Below are positions 43,758 to 52,863 of a stretch of 64,000 bases of DNA, piece by piece; within the stretch, counting starts at the first letter, position 1, and each line of letters starts with the position of its first letter. The stretch is taken from assembly GCA_017304675.1 (NCBI GenBank), contig JAFKLS010000017.1, positions 310,001 through 374,000 of the forward strand, given 5' to 3'. A program made the position numbers and the translations under genes. Below the pieces are notes generated by a model. The model worked only from the letters and a program-made list of their open reading frames with translations, was not told where the DNA came from and searched no databases. The stretch is from Sphingobacteriia bacterium. GTDB lineage: Bacteria; Bacteroidota; Bacteroidia; Chitinophagales; Chitinophagaceae.

Positions 43758-46253
43758 ATGCAGCAAAGCTACCAGAGACTTTATTTATTATTATTTGTGT
43801 TTATAGTTTACGTTACTAACAGTTTTTCCCAATCAAAAATAATTTCGGGCATCATTAAAGACAAACAAAGCGATGAGCCGATTCCTTATGCCTCAGTTCA
43901 ATTGTTTATTGCAAAGAAGGGAGCACTCTCAGACACCACCGGAAAATTTATATTGCCCATAGATCAATGGTTTGATAAAGACACCATACTGATAAGCAGC
44001 GTAGGCTATAAAATAATTCGCATACCATTATCTTACCTTAAAGACAGCAGTTTTATAGTACTGAAGCTGGAAGTATTGCCACCGCAATACGAAGCCGTTG
44101 TAAAAACAAAATACAACAGGGCACTCTGGTTTTGGAAAAAGATCATGAAAAACAAGCCTCTGAACGATAGAGCCAAGTGGGATAATTATAGCTATGAGAT
44201 TTATAATAAACTGGAGATAGACCTTCAAAACATAAAGAAAGAAAAAATTGCCAAAAATGCATTTTTAAAGCCATTGAACTTTGTATTGGATTATGTGGAT
44301 TCTACATCGGAAGAAAAACCTTTTCTACCCGTATACCTTACAGAAACTTTATCTGATTATTATTACCAGAAATCACCAAAAAGAATAAAGGAAAACATAA
44401 AAGCCACTAAGGCAGACGGTATTGATAATGAAAGTGTGATAAAGAATCTCGGCGGAATGTATCAAAACATAAACGTATACGACAATTTCATTCCCGTTTT
44501 TGATAAGAACTTCATCAGCCCGTTTAATGAGCGGGCCGATAACTATTACAATTTTAAATTATTAGATACCCAATATCTTAACAAGAAAAGGTTGGTACAT
44601 TTTAAATTCACTCCAAAAAGAAAAGGAGAAGATGTTTTCGATGGAGATTGCTGGGTACACGATACTACTTTCGCCATTCAGAAAATAACATTAAGGCCTT
44701 CTACAGATGCCAACATTAACTTTATTGGCGGTTTATCCATCATTCAGGAATATAAGCTTATCAACGATACTACCTGGTTTTTGTATAAAGACAAGTTTGT
44801 AGCAGATATTGTACCGTTTGGCAAGAATAAAGTGGCAATGAAAGGAAGAAAAACAGCCACCTATAAAAACATATTGCTAAGCTCAGATTCTGTAACAAAA
44901 GTGTTAGCTCAAAATAAGCTACAGGAAGAGATACACTTATTGCCCAATAACCTGTACCGGCCAGATTCGTTCTGGATAAAAAACAGGCATGAAGAGCTAA
45001 GCAAAAGCGAAGCAACCGTTTACAAAGTATTAGATACACTCGATAAAAATCCAACATTTTTATATTACAGGAATATTGTAAATTTCATAGCCACCGGAAC
45101 AAAAGATATTGGCAATATTCGTATAGGGCCCTGGTATTATTGGTTAAGCGCTAATAACTGGGAGGGTACACGGTTAAGGTTTGATGTATCTACCAATACC
45201 GGTTTTAACAAACATCTTTATTTGCATGGGTATGGTGCTTATGGGTTTAAAGACGGTGCATTAAAAGGTAAACTGGAAGCCAAATATCTTTTTAATAACA
45301 ACCCCTGGAGCTATGTACAGCTCAGTTATCGCAACGATCTTGATTTTGGGCAGGTATATTTTGATCAGCTCGGTACAGATAATATTTTGGCAACCATCTT
45401 CAGGCGACCAAATATTCCCTTCAAATTTCAGCGATCAGAAGAGTATAAAATGGAATATTACCAGGAAACCAACTCAGGGTTTCATTTTGGCATTGCAGCA
45501 GGCAGTAAACAGTTTGAAGCATTAGAAAATCTGCCTACCAAAAATTATTTCCCGGTAAACAACGGATACATCCCTTTAAAAAGTTTTGAAACGCAACTGC
45601 ATTTACGATTCGCTTTTTTAGAGAGATTTATAGAAGATAATTTTTTACGCATTAGCCTGGGCAGCGATTATCCTATTGCAGATTTTCGTTACACGCATGC
45701 ATTTCCAGGCGTGTTTAACGCTGCCTATGAATACGATAAGATAGATTTCTCTTTGTCAGACTATATTAAAGTCTCTCCTTATGGTACTGTTTACTGTAAT
45801 CTTTTTGGGGGAAAAGTATTTAACACACTGCCTTACCATTTTCTGAACATCATACCCGGCAACGAATTATATTATTACAACAGGTATGCTTTTAATCTGA
45901 TGCGGCGTTTCGAATTCTTAACCGATCAATATGTTGGTTTTAATGTTGAACACATGATTGGGAACGGCTTATTTAAATTTATACCGCTTACAAGAAAATG
46001 GAAGTTCAGGCAGTTTTGGAGCGCCAAGGGTGTTGCCGGTAATTTAAGCGATGAGAACAAAGCACTTAATTTTGTTGGCAATTATCCTTTTCATACGTTA
46101 GATGGGAAAATGTATCTGGAACTGGGAACAGGCATAGATAATATATTTAAACTTTTCAGGGTAGATTTTGTATGGCGTGTAACCCCCAACAACCTGCCCA
46201 ACGATCCGGCCACCAAATTTGGGGTATTTGGCAGTTTCCGCTTATCTTTTTAA
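43758..46253 (+). CDS. DUF5686 family outer-membrane protein with carboxypeptidase-regulatory domain
   Basis: 831 aa with a signal peptide (about 1-25, ending NSFSQ). A carboxypeptidase-regulatory-like domain (about 27-112, ISGIIKDKQSDEPIPYASVQLF and DTTGKF) is followed by the DUF5686 region, recognisable from ALWFWKKIMKNKPLNDRAKWDNYSYE-type sequence, FKFTPKRKGEDVFDGDCWVHD and a C-terminal barrel (FEFLTDQYVGFNVEHMIGNG, FRVDFVWRVTP) ending FGSFRLSF. The family is common in Bacteroidota outer membranes and has no assigned function. Its stop overlaps the stop of the converging CoA-binding gene. Confidence 0.88.
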   Translation: MQQSYQRLYLLLFVFIVYVTNSFSQSKIISGIIKDKQSDEPIPYASVQLFIAKKGALSDTTGKFILPIDQWFDKDTILISSVGYKIIRIPLSYLKDSSFIVLKLEVLPPQYEAVVKTKYNRALWFWKKIMKNKPLNDRAKWDNYSYEIYNKLEIDLQNIKKEKIAKNAFLKPLNFVLDYVDSTSEEKPFLPVYLTETLSDYYYQKSPKRIKENIKATKADGIDNESVIKNLGGMYQNINVYDNFIPVFDKNFISPFNERADNYYNFKLLDTQYLNKKRLVHFKFTPKRKGEDVFDGDCWVHDTTFAIQKITLRPSTDANINFIGGLSIIQEYKLINDTTWFLYKDKFVADIVPFGKNKVAMKGRKTATYKNILLSSDSVTKVLAQNKLQEEIHLLPNNLYRPDSFWIKNRHEELSKSEATVYKVLDTLDKNPTFLYYRNIVNFIATGTKDIGNIRIGPWYYWLSANNWEGTRLRFDVSTNTGFNKHLYLHGYGAYGFKDGALKGKLEAKYLFNNNPWSYVQLSYRNDLDFGQVYFDQLGTDNILATIFRRPNIPFKFQRSEEYKMEYYQETNSGFHFGIAAGSKQFEALENLPTKNYFPVNNGYIPLKSFETQLHLRFAFLERFIEDNFLRISLGSDYPIADFRYTHAFPGVFNAAYEYDKIDFSLSDYIKVSPYGTVYCNLFGGKVFNTLPYHFLNIIPGNELYYYNRYAFNLMRRFEFLTDQYVGFNVEHMIGNGLFKFIPLTRKWKFRQFWSAKGVAGNLSDENKALNFVGNYPFHTLDGKMYLELGTGIDNIFKLFRVDFVWRVTPNNLPNDPATKFGVFGSFRLSF

Positions 46254-46615
46254 TACTGGCCGGTGCTTAACAATACCAATGTACATGCTTCCATAGCCAA
46301 TATGCCGTTTTCTTCTGCCAGCTTTTTTAAAGCTGTATTCTCTGTACCGGGATTGAATATGATTCTTCTGGGGTGCAGTTGCATTAAATAATCGTAGTAC
46401 TCGGGCTGATGCTGTGGCCCAATGTATAAGGTAACTGTATCTATATGTTCCCCTTGTGGGAGAGTGGTTACAATGGGTGTACCTTCTATTATACCGGCTT
46501 TTTTGGCAAAAGCAATTACCGGGAAATGATGCGCCTTTAATCTTGCTACAGCCAAATAACTGTAACGTGTTTTATTCTCTGAAGCACCTATTACCAGTGT
46601 TGTTCCTTCAATCAT
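46250..46615 (-). CDS. CoA-binding domain protein (YccU-like)
   Basis: A 121-aa Rossmann-type protein of the CoA-binding domain family: TTLVIGASENKTRYSYLAVARL at the N-terminus, VTTLPQGEHIDTVTLYIGPQ in the middle and RRIIFNPGTENTALKKLAEENG toward the end. Such small proteins bind CoA or nucleotides and may be regulatory; the E. coli relative is YccU. The role is unknown. Single gene, convergent with the DUF5686 gene. Confidence 0.88.
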   Translation of the reverse strand: MIEGTTLVIGASENKTRYSYLAVARLKAHHFPVIAFAKKAGIIEGTPIVTTLPQGEHIDTVTLYIGPQHQPEYYDYLMQLHPRRIIFNPGTENTALKKLAEENGILAMEACTLVLLSTGQY

Positions 46616-46764
46616 GTTATAAAGTTAGCACAATAGATATCAGGAGTTGCATTAAAAGTTTAAGGTAGATTTACAAAATAAATGACTACTGTTTTTGAAT
46701 TTATAAAATTTAATCTCTAACTTTCATCAATCATCTAATCACCCAAAAATTCAAATAATTTTTT

Positions 46765-47265
46765 ATGGCAAAAGCTAAGAAAAAAGCAGCCAAAAAAACT
46801 GTAAAAAAAGCTACTCCCAAAAAAGCTGTAAAGAAAGCTGTAAAAAAAACGGCACCTAAAAAAGTAGCGAAAAAAGCAGCACCCAAAAAGACTGTAAAAA
46901 AAGCAGCACCCAAAAAAGCTGCAAAAAGCCCCGTTAAGAAGGCTGTAAAAAAGGCCGCATCTAAAAAAGTTGCACCTAAAAAAGCGGTGAAAAAAGCAGC
47001 ACCCAAAAAAGCTGTAAAAAAGGCTGCACCTAAAAAAGTTACAAAAAGCCCCGTTAAGAAGGCTGTAAAAAAAGTAACACCAAAAAAAGTGGTGAAAAAA
47101 GCAGCGCCCCCAAAAGCGGTATCTAAAAAAACAAGTAAGCCAAAAACAAAGCAGGCACCTCAGGAAGAAGTGGTTGTTATTGAAGAAATAATTATTGCAG
47201 AACCTATACCTGTAGTAGAAATACCGGTTGTAAATACACCCGAAGCAGATACAGATTCTTTATAA
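46765..47265 (+). CDS. Lysine/alanine/proline-rich histone-H1-like protein
   Basis: 166 aa. Residues 1-130 are short repeats of the KKAAPKKAVKK type, strongly basic and without hydrophobic core, like the C-terminal tails of eukaryotic histone H1 and bacterial H1-like nucleoid proteins. From about 131 the composition switches to an acidic, Val/Ile/Glu-rich tail (APQEEVVVIEEIIIAEP... ) ending ADTDSL. Such proteins bind DNA and compact it. The basic part is encoded by near-identical AAAAAAGC/ACC units, so recombination between repeats could change its length. A good terminator follows. The acidic tail is the odd part and could modulate DNA binding. Confidence 0.8.
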   Translation: MAKAKKKAAKKTVKKATPKKAVKKAVKKTAPKKVAKKAAPKKTVKKAAPKKAAKSPVKKAVKKAASKKVAPKKAVKKAAPKKAVKKAAPKKVTKSPVKKAVKKVTPKKVVKKAAPPKAVSKKTSKPKTKQAPQEEVVVIEEIIIAEPIPVVEIPVVNTPEADTDSL

Positions 47266-47287
47266 AATATTACTGCATATACCATTT

Positions 47288-47326
47288 TAATCCCCCGGAG
47301 ATAATACCCGGGGGATTATTGTTTTT
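47288..47326 (+). terminator. Intrinsic terminator of the histone-like gene
   Basis: Stem AATCCCCCGG / CCGGGGGATT with a short AT-rich loop, followed by ATTGTTTTT. Confidence 0.88.
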
Positions 47327-47577
47327 ACGTTTACCGCCGTTTTATTCCATTCGCAGGGAAAAAAATATAGTTTACAGAATACCACTTTTGGCAGCCATTT
47401 TTTAGATGCATCTTTATGGTGTTGAAAGGAAATAATAAAAGAAAAGATTAAAGCAAGAAGTTCCGTTTTGATAATTCACTTTATCCTAAAATCCGGTGTT
47501 CTTGAAAAACATGATAATCCATATCCTAAAAATATTTAGCAAACCTTTTTTCAGTGTTTAGAGGTATTAAGGTAAAC

Positions 47578-47606
47578 GGGCGGCAATTCTTTGCTGCCCT
47601 TTTAAT
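47578..47606 (+). terminator. Orphan terminator-like hairpin upstream of the kinase
   Basis: Stem GGGCGGCAA / TTGCTGCCC (one G-U pair) followed by TTTTAATT. No coding gene lies between it and the previous terminator, about 250 nt upstream. Confidence 0.6.
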
Positions 47607-47691
47607 TATATGTAAATATGACGAATATCATAAGAGAAGTGCTTAATACTTTTAAATTTAAATACGTTGTTTAAAAAGCCTGCTGTTGCTT

Positions 47692-50600
47692 ATGAAAAGC
47701 ATTAATATTAAATATTTAACAGCGATTACCTACCTGATGGTAATAACGGTCTTTATTGTATTGTTTTCCGTTGTTTCCAAGAATTTTATAGTGACTGTTA
47801 AGCTTAATGAACAATCTGGCAGATACCTTTCGTATAGTTCAGGGCTGGGTACCCTTGTAGAAAACTTAAGTTATTTAAATTCTGTAGAACGTGGTTTCTT
47901 CACTCAAAAAAAAGATACTTACTTACAGTTATTCCCGAGCGTTAAAGAAAAGTGCATGACCGCTGCCGATACGTTCGTATCCAGAAGCAAAGCCATAGAT
48001 TACCAATTATCCGCAACCGTAGCACTCACCAATACCATTAAACAAAGAATAGAATATACAACCGCTATTTACAATGCCTTTATTAAAAAAAATCAGAAAC
48101 ATGCTGAAACTCTTTTTACTGAAGGCAGAGGTAATGAGTTAATGCTCGTTATAAAGGAACAGTTTCAAAAACTTTTTTATCATGCAAATAGTGATTATAA
48201 ACAGTTTAACAGATTAGAAAATAAAAATGCAGAAAGCATTGAGCAAAACTTAATTCTGTTTGGCCTTATCGGGTTTGTTTTAATCAGCTTCTCTCTTTTT
48301 ATTACCGGTAAAGAGAATACGGAATTAAAAATGACCATCAAGCACAATAAAATGATGGCCAATACTATCAATTCTATTTCTGAAACTATCTTAATAGCAG
48401 ACCTTAATAGAAAAATTTTATATCTAAACCCTGCTGCAGAAAAGTTTTTTAAAAAGAAAAGAGGAGAAATATTAGGGCTACCTATAGAAAAAGCAATTGG
48501 TGCAATACGAGATAACACACAGGTTGAAGAATTATTTAATAAGGTTTTGAACGATGGTTATATTAGTTCGCAGGGTGTTATTAAAATGCCTGACAACGCT
48601 TTAAGGAATATATATTTTCATCTTTCACTTATAAAAGACGATCAAAACAAGCCGATAGGTTTCAGTGCACGGATAAATGATTTAATTGACTTAAAGAAAC
48701 AGGTTACACTAAAAAATCAATTAGACCTGTTATCAGAAAATTCATTCGATCCTGTAATCACCGTAGATACACAGTATAATATTACCCAATGGAACAAGGC
48801 CGCCAAAGAAGCATACGGTTATACGCTTGAACAGGTTTTGTATAAGCCTGTTGAGCAATTTGTTTACTCTGATTCGTACAATAAAATACGCCATCAGGTA
48901 CGTAAAGAATTGGAGTTGGCGGGCTATTGGCAAGGGCAAATAGAAGTATATGATAAAGATTATACCATTAGAACGGAGTTGGTTACTATAAATGCATTGA
49001 GAGATGAAGAAAATAACCTGTATGGTTATTTCGGTATCCATAAAAATATTACCAGCGAAATACGCCTAACCAATCAGTTAAAGTCTTTTAATGAAAATCT
49101 AAAATCGGCAATTGAAGAAAAAACAAAAGAGCTTACTGAAAAAAATGCCAGGTTAAATGCTATTTACGAATCAAACCCCGTATACCTCATTGAATTAGAT
49201 AGAAACGGAATGATTCAAACATTGAATAAATCCAGAGTGGCGGATGCCAATATTAAAGAACAATTTATCGGGAAATATTTTGCAGATATGGTAAATACCA
49301 GCCGGGCAGACATTAATACCGTAATACAAGATATTTTTTATTCGAGAAATACCGCCATCATGCATTTCGATTTTGTTGCTTCCGATAATAACAGGTTTGT
49401 GGCGGTATGCTATTTAGCCCCCGTTATTCAAAATAATGAAGTAGTTTCTGCATTGGCAGCTTTGCTAGATGTTACCAAAGAAAAAGAGAAAGAAGAGGAA
49501 GCAAACGAGTTAAAAGAAATTATAGACTCTTCTATTGCATTGGTAAGTTATACGGATAAGAATGGTAAAGTGCTCTATAGAAACAAAGCTTTCAAAAAAA
49601 TAAAGCCGATGATTAACGGTACTTATTCTGTAAGCCCTGCAAAAAAATCAACAGGCGATATAGGTTTCGCAAGTTTTGAGCAGGCATTGGAATATGTACG
49701 GAATCATGGCTATTGGATTGGCGAAAATGAATTGATTAGCGAGAATGGTGAAGTAGTGCATATTTTACAAAGCATTAAAGCACACAAAAACAAAAACAAT
49801 GAAATAATAAAATACTCAACAACGGCTATTGATATTTCTGAGTTAAAAAAGAAAGAAGAACAAACAAAAAAACTGGCAAGCATTATTAACCAGTCTAGTG
49901 CCTATTTCAAAATAACCGACATTCACGATCACATCATTTTTATCAATGATGCTTTAAAAAAGGCTTTGGAAATTGATGGGCATGATAATGTTGCCAATAG
50001 TTCTTTTTCCGAGTTTTACAACAAAACTGCCCCTACATTTGACGATAATTCCATGAATGTAAAACCGGAACTGATTCAAACCGGGTTCTGGCAGGGTGAA
50101 ACCTATTTTAAAAGCAAGCACGGGAAAATAATACCTGTACTTAAAGCGCAGGTGTTACATAAAGATAAAAAAGGAAACCCATCTTATATTTCTACAACAG
50201 CGCTCGATTTAACCATTCAAAAAGAAAAAGAAAATGAGTTGGTGAAAATGAATGGCGAACTATTAGAGCTGTACAACAGGTTACAGGAAATAAGAGAAGA
50301 AGAAAGAAATGAAATTGCCAGGAATATTCATGACGACCTTGGGCAGTACCTTACTATGCTAAAATTTAATGCATCGTGGTTGAGAGATAATTTGAAAGAC
50401 CAGGATATTAAGACCATGCAAACAGTTAACAGCCTACTATTATATGCACAAAACACAATAGATGCCAGCAGAAGGTTAATGAATAATCTGCATCCGAATA
50501 TGTTAGAGAATATTGGATTAATTCCAACGCTGCAATGGCATATTCAAACATTCAGTCAGTCTACCGGTATAGATGTTGTTTTACATACACAATCAAAACA

Positions 50601-50925
50601 GTTCAATTTCTTTGAAAAAGTAAACCTTTGCATTTATCGTGTTTTACAAGAAAGCTTAACCAATATTCTCCGTTACGCCAAAGCTACCAAAGTAGATGTA
50701 AACATTGCCTATGAAAACAACCAGTTAAATATGAGTATTGAAGACAATGGCATTGGCTTTGAAACCAGCAAAGTGGATTCGTCTCATCACCATGGCTTAA
50801 AAAGTATGAAAGAATGGGTTTTTGCACTCGGAGGAAAATTTAATATCATATCGGCACATAACCAGGGAACCATTATTAAAATAAAACTTCCTAATGTACT
50901 GGAAAGAGATAACCTTATCTCTTAA
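47692..50925 (+). CDS. CHASE3- and multi-PAS-containing sensor histidine kinase
   Basis: 1077 aa from the ATG at 47692 (a TTG two codons upstream is less likely). Two membrane helices (about 8-33 and 186-207) enclose a CHASE3-like helical sensor (about 35-180, with NSVERGFFTQKKDTYLQLF). Four to five PAS domains follow: about 220-330, 345-460, 490-600, 605-715 and 725-840. A DHp/HisKA_3 helix carries H880 (RNEIARNIHDDLGQYLTMLK), then an HATPase domain (EDNGIGFETSK, HHHGLKSMKEW). Such kinases integrate several signals and usually pair with LuxR-type regulators. No regulator gene is next to it, so it is an orphan in this window. Confidence 0.88.
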   Translation: MKSINIKYLTAITYLMVITVFIVLFSVVSKNFIVTVKLNEQSGRYLSYSSGLGTLVENLSYLNSVERGFFTQKKDTYLQLFPSVKEKCMTAADTFVSRSKAIDYQLSATVALTNTIKQRIEYTTAIYNAFIKKNQKHAETLFTEGRGNELMLVIKEQFQKLFYHANSDYKQFNRLENKNAESIEQNLILFGLIGFVLISFSLFITGKENTELKMTIKHNKMMANTINSISETILIADLNRKILYLNPAAEKFFKKKRGEILGLPIEKAIGAIRDNTQVEELFNKVLNDGYISSQGVIKMPDNALRNIYFHLSLIKDDQNKPIGFSARINDLIDLKKQVTLKNQLDLLSENSFDPVITVDTQYNITQWNKAAKEAYGYTLEQVLYKPVEQFVYSDSYNKIRHQVRKELELAGYWQGQIEVYDKDYTIRTELVTINALRDEENNLYGYFGIHKNITSEIRLTNQLKSFNENLKSAIEEKTKELTEKNARLNAIYESNPVYLIELDRNGMIQTLNKSRVADANIKEQFIGKYFADMVNTSRADINTVIQDIFYSRNTAIMHFDFVASDNNRFVAVCYLAPVIQNNEVVSALAALLDVTKEKEKEEEANELKEIIDSSIALVSYTDKNGKVLYRNKAFKKIKPMINGTYSVSPAKKSTGDIGFASFEQALEYVRNHGYWIGENELISENGEVVHILQSIKAHKNKNNEIIKYSTTAIDISELKKKEEQTKKLASIINQSSAYFKITDIHDHIIFINDALKKALEIDGHDNVANSSFSEFYNKTAPTFDDNSMNVKPELIQTGFWQGETYFKSKHGKIIPVLKAQVLHKDKKGNPSYISTTALDLTIQKEKENELVKMNGELLELYNRLQEIREEERNEIARNIHDDLGQYLTMLKFNASWLRDNLKDQDIKTMQTVNSLLLYAQNTIDASRRLMNNLHPNMLENIGLIPTLQWHIQTFSQSTGIDVVLHTQSKQFNFFEKVNLCIYRVLQESLTNILRYAKATKVDVNIAYENNQLNMSIEDNGIGFETSKVDSSHHHGLKSMKEWVFALGGKFNIISAHNQGTIIKIKLPNVLERDNLIS

Positions 50926-50928
50926 AAA

Positions 50929-50962
50929 GAACGCCACATAAAAGTTTATGTGGCGTTTGATA
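50929..50962. terminator. Bidirectional intrinsic terminator
   Basis: Stem AACGCCACATAAA / TTTATGTGGCGTT with almost no loop, between converging genes. Confidence 0.85.
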
Positions 50963-50978
50963 TTTTAACTGAAGTATT

Positions 50979-52610
50979 TTATATCATCATCCGTAACGGC
51001 TCTTCCAATAAAGATTTCAGCGTTTGTAAAAAAGCAGCGCCCGTAGCACCATCTACTACTCTGTGATCGCAGCTTAATGTTACTTTCATTATATTTCCCG
51101 GAACAATTTGCCCGTTCTTTACAACAGGTTCCTGAGAAATACCGCCTACTGCCAAAATACAGGCATCCGGTGGATTGATGATTGCAGTAAACTGATCAAT
51201 ACCAAACATTCCTAAGTTAGAAATAGTAAATGTGCTGCCTTCCCAATCTGCAGGTTGTAATTTTTTATCCTTGGCTTTTTGAGCATACTCTTTCACCTGA
51301 ACAGCTATCTGGCTAAGGCTTAATCCATCCGCAAAACGAACAACCGGTACTAATAATCCTTCATCAACAGCAACAGCCACTCCTATGTTTACATGGTGGT
51401 TAATCCGTATTTTATCGCCCAACCAACTGCTATTTACTTTAGGATGTTGTTTTAAGGCAACGGCAGTTGCTTTCAGCACCATATCGTTAAAACTAATCTT
51501 TACTTTACTTACCTCATTCAGTTTAACTCTTGCTGCAACAGCCGCATCCATATCTATGCTCATTGTTAAATAAAAATGCGGGGCAGTAAATAAGCTTTCA
51601 CTTAAACGGCGGGCAATGGTTTTGCGCATTTGCGAAACCGGAACTTCTTCAAAAGAAACTACGCCTGCAGGTACACTTACTGTTGTACTGGCTATACTTG
51701 TACTGGCTGCTGCTGGTTTTACATCTGCAGAAGCAGTTGCTTTATAATTATCTATATCGGCTTTAATAATTCTTCCATTATCGCCGCTTCCCTGTACATA
51801 TTTTAAATCAATTCCTTTTTCGGCAGCTACCTTTTTAGCCAGAGGAGAAGCCAGTATTCTTCCCTCATTAACTACTGTAATTTGCTGGCTATCGGTTACC
51901 GGTACAGTTGTTTCCTGCTGTTTAGCAGCAACTTCTTCCTTGGTGTCTATAGTTTTCGCACCAGAGCCCGCTTTTACAGCTGCAACAATTGCATTCACGT
52001 CTAACCCCTGTTTGCCGATAATGCATAACAAATCATTCACCAATATTTTTTCACCCGCCTTTGCACCCTGGTATAATAACACGCCATCTTTATAGCTTTC
52101 CAATTCCATGGTAGCTTTATCCGTTTCAATATCTGCCAGTACCTCTCCTTTCTTAACGGTGTCTCCAATATTTTTATGCCATGCAGCAATAACACCTTCG
52201 GTCATGGTATCGCTCAATCGTGGCATTAATACAACTTCTTCCATAGAGCTTACATCAATGGATGAAGCTGATGATGCAGCCGGAGCCGGGGCTGCTGTTA
52301 CTGAAGCCTCCTGTTTAGAAGCAACTGCACCACTATCGTTATGCTTTGCAACCAATGCACTAATGTCTTCCCCTGCATTGCCAATAATTGCCAACAGGTC
52401 ATTCACCTGAAGTTTGCCGCCCTTTTCAGTTCCAATATGCAATAAAGTTCCGGCTTGGTAACTTTCTAATTCCATGGTAGCTTTATCTGTTTCAATTTCG
52501 GCAAGTAAATCGCCTTTTTTAACAGCATCACCAACTTTTTTATGCCATGCAGCAATAACACCTTCGGTCATGGTGTCGCTTAGTCTGGGCATTAATATCA
52601 CTTCGGCCAT
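50979..52610 (-). CDS. aceF: Pyruvate dehydrogenase E2 (dihydrolipoamide acetyltransferase), two lipoyl domains
   Basis: 543 aa. Two lipoyl domains start at residues 1 and about 122, each with the lipoylated lysine in ETDKATMELES (K43 and K165); the two are alike at the DNA level as well, as if duplicated. Ala-rich linkers, an E3-binding domain (about 251-292, RILASPLAKKVAAEKGIDL, GNGRI-like GDNGRIIKADID) and a catalytic domain (about 315-543, with SFNDMVLKATAVAL and the active-site DHRVVDG) follow. It transfers acetyl groups to CoA in the pyruvate dehydrogenase complex. The E1 genes are not adjacent. A heptanucleotide repeat lies just upstream of its start. Confidence 0.94.
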   Translation of the reverse strand: MAEVILMPRLSDTMTEGVIAAWHKKVGDAVKKGDLLAEIETDKATMELESYQAGTLLHIGTEKGGKLQVNDLLAIIGNAGEDISALVAKHNDSGAVASKQEASVTAAPAPAASSASSIDVSSMEEVVLMPRLSDTMTEGVIAAWHKNIGDTVKKGEVLADIETDKATMELESYKDGVLLYQGAKAGEKILVNDLLCIIGKQGLDVNAIVAAVKAGSGAKTIDTKEEVAAKQQETTVPVTDSQQITVVNEGRILASPLAKKVAAEKGIDLKYVQGSGDNGRIIKADIDNYKATASADVKPAAASTSIASTTVSVPAGVVSFEEVPVSQMRKTIARRLSESLFTAPHFYLTMSIDMDAAVAARVKLNEVSKVKISFNDMVLKATAVALKQHPKVNSSWLGDKIRINHHVNIGVAVAVDEGLLVPVVRFADGLSLSQIAVQVKEYAQKAKDKKLQPADWEGSTFTISNLGMFGIDQFTAIINPPDACILAVGGISQEPVVKNGQIVPGNIMKVTLSCDHRVVDGATGAAFLQTLKSLLEEPLRMMI

Positions 52611-52863
52611 AACATTAATTAAATTCGAATTTAGAAATGTGAATTACGAAGTTTTTGGGGTAACGAGCCAAGTGCCATTAGCGGCTTTTGTTGCGTCGCA
52701 CACTTCAACTTTGGTAACTCTCCTGCTCAATTTTTGAGCCGTGAAATTAATGCAATTTGCATTTGCAGCAAGAAGTGTTTTTTAGCGACTATTTTCCAAC
52801 AAAAACCCGAATAAAAATTCGGGTTACAATTTTTCTTAAAATCAAAAAATATAGTAGCTCTTT
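52611..52863. other. Intergenic region with heptanucleotide repeat, between icd and aceF
   Basis: 253 nt. Apart from the repeat, there is a palindrome-rich TGCAATTTGCATTTGCA stretch near 52750-52767; no gene. Confidence 0.5.
52621..52651. repeat. Heptanucleotide array AATTCG type upstream of aceF
   Basis: Units AAATTCG, AATTTAG, AAATGTG, AATTACG in perfect seven-nt register, in the gap before the E2 start. Confidence 0.65.

Larger units (their letters stand above)
47266..47691. other. 426-nt gene-free region with two hairpins
   Basis: Between the histone-like gene and the kinase. It holds the terminator of the histone-like gene (47288-47326) and a second terminator-like hairpin (47578-47606). 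Between them only tiny frames (9-11 codons) exist and no perfect TANNTTTG box was seen. Confidence 0.6.

Noticed and set aside
46731-47006. Minus-strand frame rich in Phe/Ala (FTAFLGAAFF repeats) opposite the histone-like gene
   Set aside because: It is the antisense reading of the lysine-rich repeats; no promoter, and the composition is explained by the sense strand.
52108-52737. Plus-strand frames with repeated VALSVSISAS sequence opposite aceF
   Set aside because: They mirror the two similar lipoyl domains on the other strand and are not genes.
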